Shown here piece by piece: positions 33,176 to 36,224 of a stretch of DNA of 36,224 nucleotides; the stretch's first letter is position 1; the number at the start of each line of letters is the position of its first letter. Source of the stretch: Candidatus Colivicinus equi. Lineage in GTDB: Bacteria > Bacillota_I > Bacilli_A > Erysipelotrichales > Erysipelotrichaceae. Location: positions 1 through 36,224 of the forward strand of contig JAGHUL010000056.1 in the NCBI GenBank assembly GCA_018064825.1. Direction: 5' to 3'. Both the position numbers and the translations under genes were made by a program. The notes under the pieces are model-generated. The model saw only the letters and a program-made list of their open reading frames with translations. It had not been told where the DNA came from and ran no database searches.

Positions 33176-34213
33176 ATGAAGAAAAGAACAGAAACTAGGC
33201 CTATTAAAGTAGGCGATATTCAAATCGGCGGTCAAAATAAAGTAATCATTCAATCAATGACCAATACCAAAACTAAAGATGTTGAAGCAACCGTCCAACA
33301 AATATTAAGGCTTGAAGAGGTTGGATGCGAAATAATACGTGTTGCTGTCTTGGATTTAGAAGATGCTAAAGCAATAAAAGAAATAAAGAAACACATTCAT
33401 ATTCCTCTAGTAAGTGATATCCATTTCAATCCCGATTTTGCGATTGAAGCAATCAAGTCAGGAACTGATAAAATTAGACTAAATCCTGGCAATATTGAAA
33501 ATGAAGAAAAAATAAAAGAAATAGTCACTTTGTGTAAAGAAAGACACGTTCCTATTAGAATTGGTATCAATGCAGGTTCACTAAATAAAAAATATGAACA
33601 TTCAGAAGAATCGATGATAGCTTCCGCAAAAGATCATTTACGAATTCTAGAAGCTCTAGATTTCCATGATGTTGCCCTATCATTTAAATCTTCTGATCCT
33701 ATTGAATGTATCAAAGCATACAGACTAGCTGCCGAAACATTCCCATATCCACTACATTTGGGTGTAACTGAAGCAGGTGGTCTATTAAATAGTTCAATTA
33801 AATCTTCAGTAGCTTTGGGCAACTTGTTATTAGATGGAATTGGCGACACAATTCGTATTTCTATCTCTGATGATCCAATTGAAGAAGTGAAAGTTGCCAA
33901 GAAACTTCTTCGTGTATGTGGTTTAAGAAATGATGTACCAAATCTTATCTCATGTCCAACTTGTGGTCGTATTCAATACAATATGCTTCCAATAGTTAAA
34001 CAAATGGAAGATTATCTTGAAAAAGTAAATAAGAATGTAACAGTTGCCATTATGGGCTGTCCAGTTAACGGGCCTCAAGAAGCAAAAAGAGCTGATGTAG
34101 GTGTCGCTGGAGGAAAAGATAGTGCAATCTTATTTAAAAAAGGTCAGATTGTGACAACCATACCTCAAGATAAAATAATGGAAACATTAATTAAAGAAAT
34201 CGAAGAATTCTAA
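33176..34213 (+). CDS. ispG: 4-hydroxy-3-methylbut-2-enyl-diphosphate synthase IspG (GcpE)
   Basis: The [4Fe-4S] enzyme of the MEP isoprenoid pathway, 345 residues. The N-terminal TIM barrel holds VSDIHFNPDFA and RLNPGNIE. The C-terminal cluster domain has SCPTCGR (Cys260, Cys263) and MGCPVNGPQEAK (Cys295 with Glu302), the three-Cys, one-Glu ligand set. AGAAGGT precedes the ATG. It follows csoR by 12 bases, so it may be co-transcribed with the copper genes although the functions differ. Confidence 0.97.
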   Translation: MKKRTETRPIKVGDIQIGGQNKVIIQSMTNTKTKDVEATVQQILRLEEVGCEIIRVAVLDLEDAKAIKEIKKHIHIPLVSDIHFNPDFAIEAIKSGTDKIRLNPGNIENEEKIKEIVTLCKERHVPIRIGINAGSLNKKYEHSEESMIASAKDHLRILEALDFHDVALSFKSSDPIECIKAYRLAAETFPYPLHLGVTEAGGLLNSSIKSSVALGNLLLDGIGDTIRISISDDPIEEVKVAKKLLRVCGLRNDVPNLISCPTCGRIQYNMLPIVKQMEDYLEKVNKNVTVAIMGCPVNGPQEAKRADVGVAGGKDSAILFKKGQIVTTIPQDKIMETLIKEIEEF

Positions 34214-34217
34214 AGAA

Positions 34218-34251
34218 AAAAGAGAATGATTGAAATAAATCATTCTCTTTT
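34218..34251. terminator. Bidirectional terminator
   Basis: A 14-bp perfect stem AAAAGAGAATGATT/AATCATTCTCTTTT with a six-base loop lies between convergent ispG and the membrane-protein gene, with A/T runs on both sides. Confidence 0.85.
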
Positions 34252-34776
34252 CAACTTATCAATGTGAATTAAGTTATTCATATGACTATCTTGAACTAGC
34301 CTAAATAAGATATTGGTTAGTGGCGTAAATAAATAAGGTAAGAAGATGAAGCCGATCATCAGCAATAAATTATCTTTGGTGAACATTGAATATAACTCAT
34401 CCGGTAATATCCTAATCAAGAAAGTCGAAATCAAGAAGATTACTAAGATAGAACCAGAGATATAGTACAATACTTCATTCTTGAAATATACAAGACGTTC
34501 ATTAAGCAAAGCATTATCTAAGCAAACAAGAAACAAGAAATAGTTTAGTCTAGGAAAATAATAAGGAATACTAGATCTGAATAGGAAAAAGGAAACTAAA
34601 CTATAAGACAATAATGTAACAGCCAATAGACGCCAGAAATTGCTATTCTTTCTATTCGCAAACATAATTGCCACACCAATTGCAACTAAGCTCATGCCCA
34701 GAACATCTAAACCATTCAATATTAGGCACCATCCCATAACAACTAAATAGTAGTTAACCATCAATATCTTTTTCAT
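34240..34776 (-). CDS. Polytopic membrane protein of unknown function
   Basis: The 178-residue protein has about five hydrophobic segments (5-22, 26-41, 48-66, 103-124, 135-160) and a short hydrophilic C-terminus. I do not recognise the family and see no catalytic motif. A GAGGTGAG ribosome-binding site lies before the ATG, and an extended -10 (TGC-TAAGAT) farther upstream. It is divergent from the WYL regulator, whose palindromic operator lies in the shared intergenic region, so it may be a target of that regulator. Confidence 0.72.
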   Translation of the reverse strand: MKKILMVNYYLVVMGWCLILNGLDVLGMSLVAIGVAIMFANRKNSNFWRLLAVTLLSYSLVSFFLFRSSIPYYFPRLNYFLFLVCLDNALLNERLVYFKNEVLYYISGSILVIFLISTFLIRILPDELYSMFTKDNLLLMIGFIFLPYLFTPLTNILFRLVQDSHMNNLIHIDKLKRE

Positions 34777-34823
34777 CTTCTTCTCACCTCACGAGATTAT
34801 CTTAGCAAATTAGGAAACATACA

Positions 34824-34852
34824 TTGTTCAAATATTTGGACAATGCTAAAAT
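34824..34852 (+). promoter_or_regulatory. Promoter of the WYL regulator with a 20-bp inverted-repeat operator
   Basis: -35 TTGTTC (34824-34829), 17-base spacer, -10 TAAAAT (34847-34852), then ATTAGT and the ATG at 34859. The inverted repeat TTGTTCAAATATTTGGACAA (34824-34843) pairs at nine of ten positions and covers the -35 and spacer, suggesting repression by the WYL protein itself. No Shine-Dalgarno is present. Confidence 0.6.
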
Positions 34853-34858
34853 ATTAGT

Positions 34859-35776
34859 ATGTCTGATAATAATCGTTCAAGGATCTTAACTTTGATTAAA
34901 ATACTTAAGGAAAATACTGATATAGATCATCAGTTATCCTTAAAACAAATCATTGGGCTTTTGCAAGAAAACAATATTGAAATTAAAAATCGTAAAACAC
35001 TATACGAGGATTTTAAAGTACTTAATGATTATGATTATCAGGTTGAATATGATAAAGGTTATTATCTTTCTGAAGCTCCTTTTTCAATATCGGAGATAAA
35101 GATAATTAGTGATTCAATGAACTCATTAAAAAATATAGATGACAATGTTATGAATAACTTATTGAACAAGTTGTATTCATTCTTATCTATATATGAACAA
35201 AAATTATTGAAAAGTTTGGAATATCGCAATAAACATCGCGAAAAGAAATTCATAAATCGTTTAGAAGATACCTTACAAGCAATAAACAACCATAAGTACA
35301 TCATAATAAAACGGAATAATAAAAACGAAGAAATAATATCACCATTATTCCTTTATCGTAGTAATGATTATTACTATCTGTATTATCACTATGAAGCAAA
35401 TGACAAGATTTACCATGTTCGATTCGACAATATTCTATCTATCAAGTTTACTGATCAAACTGACGAAATCAATATCAGCAAGCAGCAAATAATTAAGAAG
35501 ATAAACGAATCAACAAATGCCTTCTATTCTTCTAAGGCAGAAGCAGTGAATTTTGAAATATGTGAAGACAGCGAATATTTAAGGCAAAGGCTTAGTGATG
35601 ACTTCCCTACTATAATCTTTACTGCTAAAGGTTTTAATATAAAAGCTAGTATCAATGAAGCATTCTTCGCAAAATGTTTATCTTATGGTACAAAAATAAA
35701 AATTAGCGACAAAGATATCGCTAATTCGTATGTTGAATATTTAAATTCTATAATTAATAACCATACCAGCAACTAA
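34859..35776 (+). CDS. WYL-domain transcriptional regulator
   Basis: The 305 residues start with a helix-turn-helix (about 1-60, with LSLKQIIGLLQENNIEIKNRKTLYEDFKVL) followed by a WYL-type domain around 140-210 (KYIIIKRNNKNEEIISPLFLYRSNDYYYLYYHYE) and a C-terminal extension. WYL domains sense small ligands or nucleic acids in many regulators; this one's ligand is unknown. The palindrome over its promoter suggests autoregulation. The end overlaps the convergent deacetylase gene by 23 bases. Confidence 0.85.
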   Translation: MSDNNRSRILTLIKILKENTDIDHQLSLKQIIGLLQENNIEIKNRKTLYEDFKVLNDYDYQVEYDKGYYLSEAPFSISEIKIISDSMNSLKNIDDNVMNNLLNKLYSFLSIYEQKLLKSLEYRNKHREKKFINRLEDTLQAINNHKYIIIKRNNKNEEIISPLFLYRSNDYYYLYYHYEANDKIYHVRFDNILSIKFTDQTDEINISKQQIIKKINESTNAFYSSKAEAVNFEICEDSEYLRQRLSDDFPTIIFTAKGFNIKASINEAFFAKCLSYGTKIKISDKDIANSYVEYLNSIINNHTSN

Positions 35777-36224
35777 TATCATAACCAAGGTTTTCCATTG
35801 TTAAGGCATCCGATATCGTAACTATTTGGAAACCTTTTTCAATTAGTTTTGGTACAATTTGTTCTACAGCTTTAGCTGTGTCGTTATATACATCATGCAG
35901 TGTGACAACAGCTCCACTATAAGCGTTATCCATAACCGTTTGAACAATGGTGTCCACATCGACGTCTAACCAGTCGCCGGAATCAACGCTCCAACAAATA
36001 GCTGGTATACCTGCAGCTTTAGTTATTGCATCGTCAAGTAGTCCTCCAGGTGGGCGATAAATTTTCATTTCATAATTTAGATGATTCTTAAAGAAATTGA
36101 TTGGCCCATATATTTCGTTCTTAATTTGAACAGCGGTATTCAAATTTGTTAAATACTCTTGGCTAGTAGTGTTAGAACCATATTCATTTCCTTTAGAAAT
36201 ACTATCCTCTAAAAAAGCATATAA
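35754..36224 (-). CDS. Polysaccharide deacetylase (NodB domain), C-terminal part
   Basis: The frame is open from the right edge of the window, and 156 codons plus the stop are visible. YRPPGG (the RPPxG active-site loop), CWSVDSGDWLDV and VVTLHDVYN are typical of NodB carbohydrate esterases (family CE4) acting on peptidoglycan or chitin-like polymers. The N-terminal metal motif (TFDD and HxxxH) must lie beyond the window. Apparent internal starts in this frame are not real. It converges on the WYL gene with 23 bases of overlap and no terminator between. Confidence 0.9.
   Translation of the reverse strand, partial: LYAFLEDSISKGNEYGSNTTSQEYLTNLNTAVQIKNEIYGPINFFKNHLNYEMKIYRPPGGLLDDAITKAAGIPAICWSVDSGDWLDVDVDTIVQTVMDNAYSGAVVTLHDVYNDTAKAVEQIVPKLIEKGFQIVTISDALTMENLGYDISCWYGY

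Overview
The window is A+T-rich DNA from a low-GC Gram-positive bacterium (Bacillota). Supporting signs are an L27 ribosomal protein with an N-terminal extension beside its dedicated protease Prp, a comG-type competence pseudopilus operon, an L21 mRNA leader, a CcpA-type cre box, a CsoR-controlled copper operon and ispG of the non-mevalonate isoprenoid pathway. The gene content and short, AT-rich intergenic spaces suggest the Erysipelotrichia or a nearby lineage. That placement is an inference; no rRNA is present to test it.

Layout. Positions 1-3326 (minus) hold the N-terminal 1108 residues of a very long coiled-coil protein that runs off the left edge. It diverges from a cluster of nine tRNA genes (3437-4231, plus). 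Next come murG-murB-ftsQ (minus) with a small membrane protein upstream, then divergent trxB. A small Cys-rich membrane protein and a DtxR/MntR-type metal regulator form a divergent pair. From 8870 to 14254 (minus) lie an unknown gene, an unusual efp, a DMT-family transporter and comGA-GG. An MBL-fold hydrolase and rpmG follow, then ruvAB with a LUD-domain gene and an alanine/sodium symporter appended. A binding-protein ABC importer operon (18993-22888) ends in a short double-glycine, Cys-containing peptide gene and starts at a promoter overlapping a cre box. Then come obgE, rplU-prp-rpmA with the L21 leader, and dnaE followed by a two-component system. The right end holds copA-copZ-csoR-ispG (plus), a membrane protein of unknown function, a WYL-domain regulator with a palindromic operator, and the C-terminal half of a NodB-type polysaccharide deacetylase.

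How the parts work together. Most of the window is housekeeping: cell wall and division (murG, murB, ftsQ), translation (tRNAs, efp, rpmG, rplU, rpmA, prp, obgE), and replication and recombination (dnaE, ruvAB). The accessory modules are DNA uptake, metal homeostasis and solute import.

The most unusual signals are these. (1) Seven genes (murG, trxB, the DtxR-type regulator, the DMT transporter, ruvA, dnaE, the WYL regulator) lack a clear Shine-Dalgarno sequence and instead carry a -10-like TAnnnT hexamer exactly six bases before the ATG, always with T just before the ATG. This suggests leaderless transcripts. (2) The orphan double-glycine peptide sits at the end of a probably CcpA-controlled importer operon. 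(3) EF-P has lost the PGKG tip motif. (4) The giant coiled-coil protein is of unknown function.
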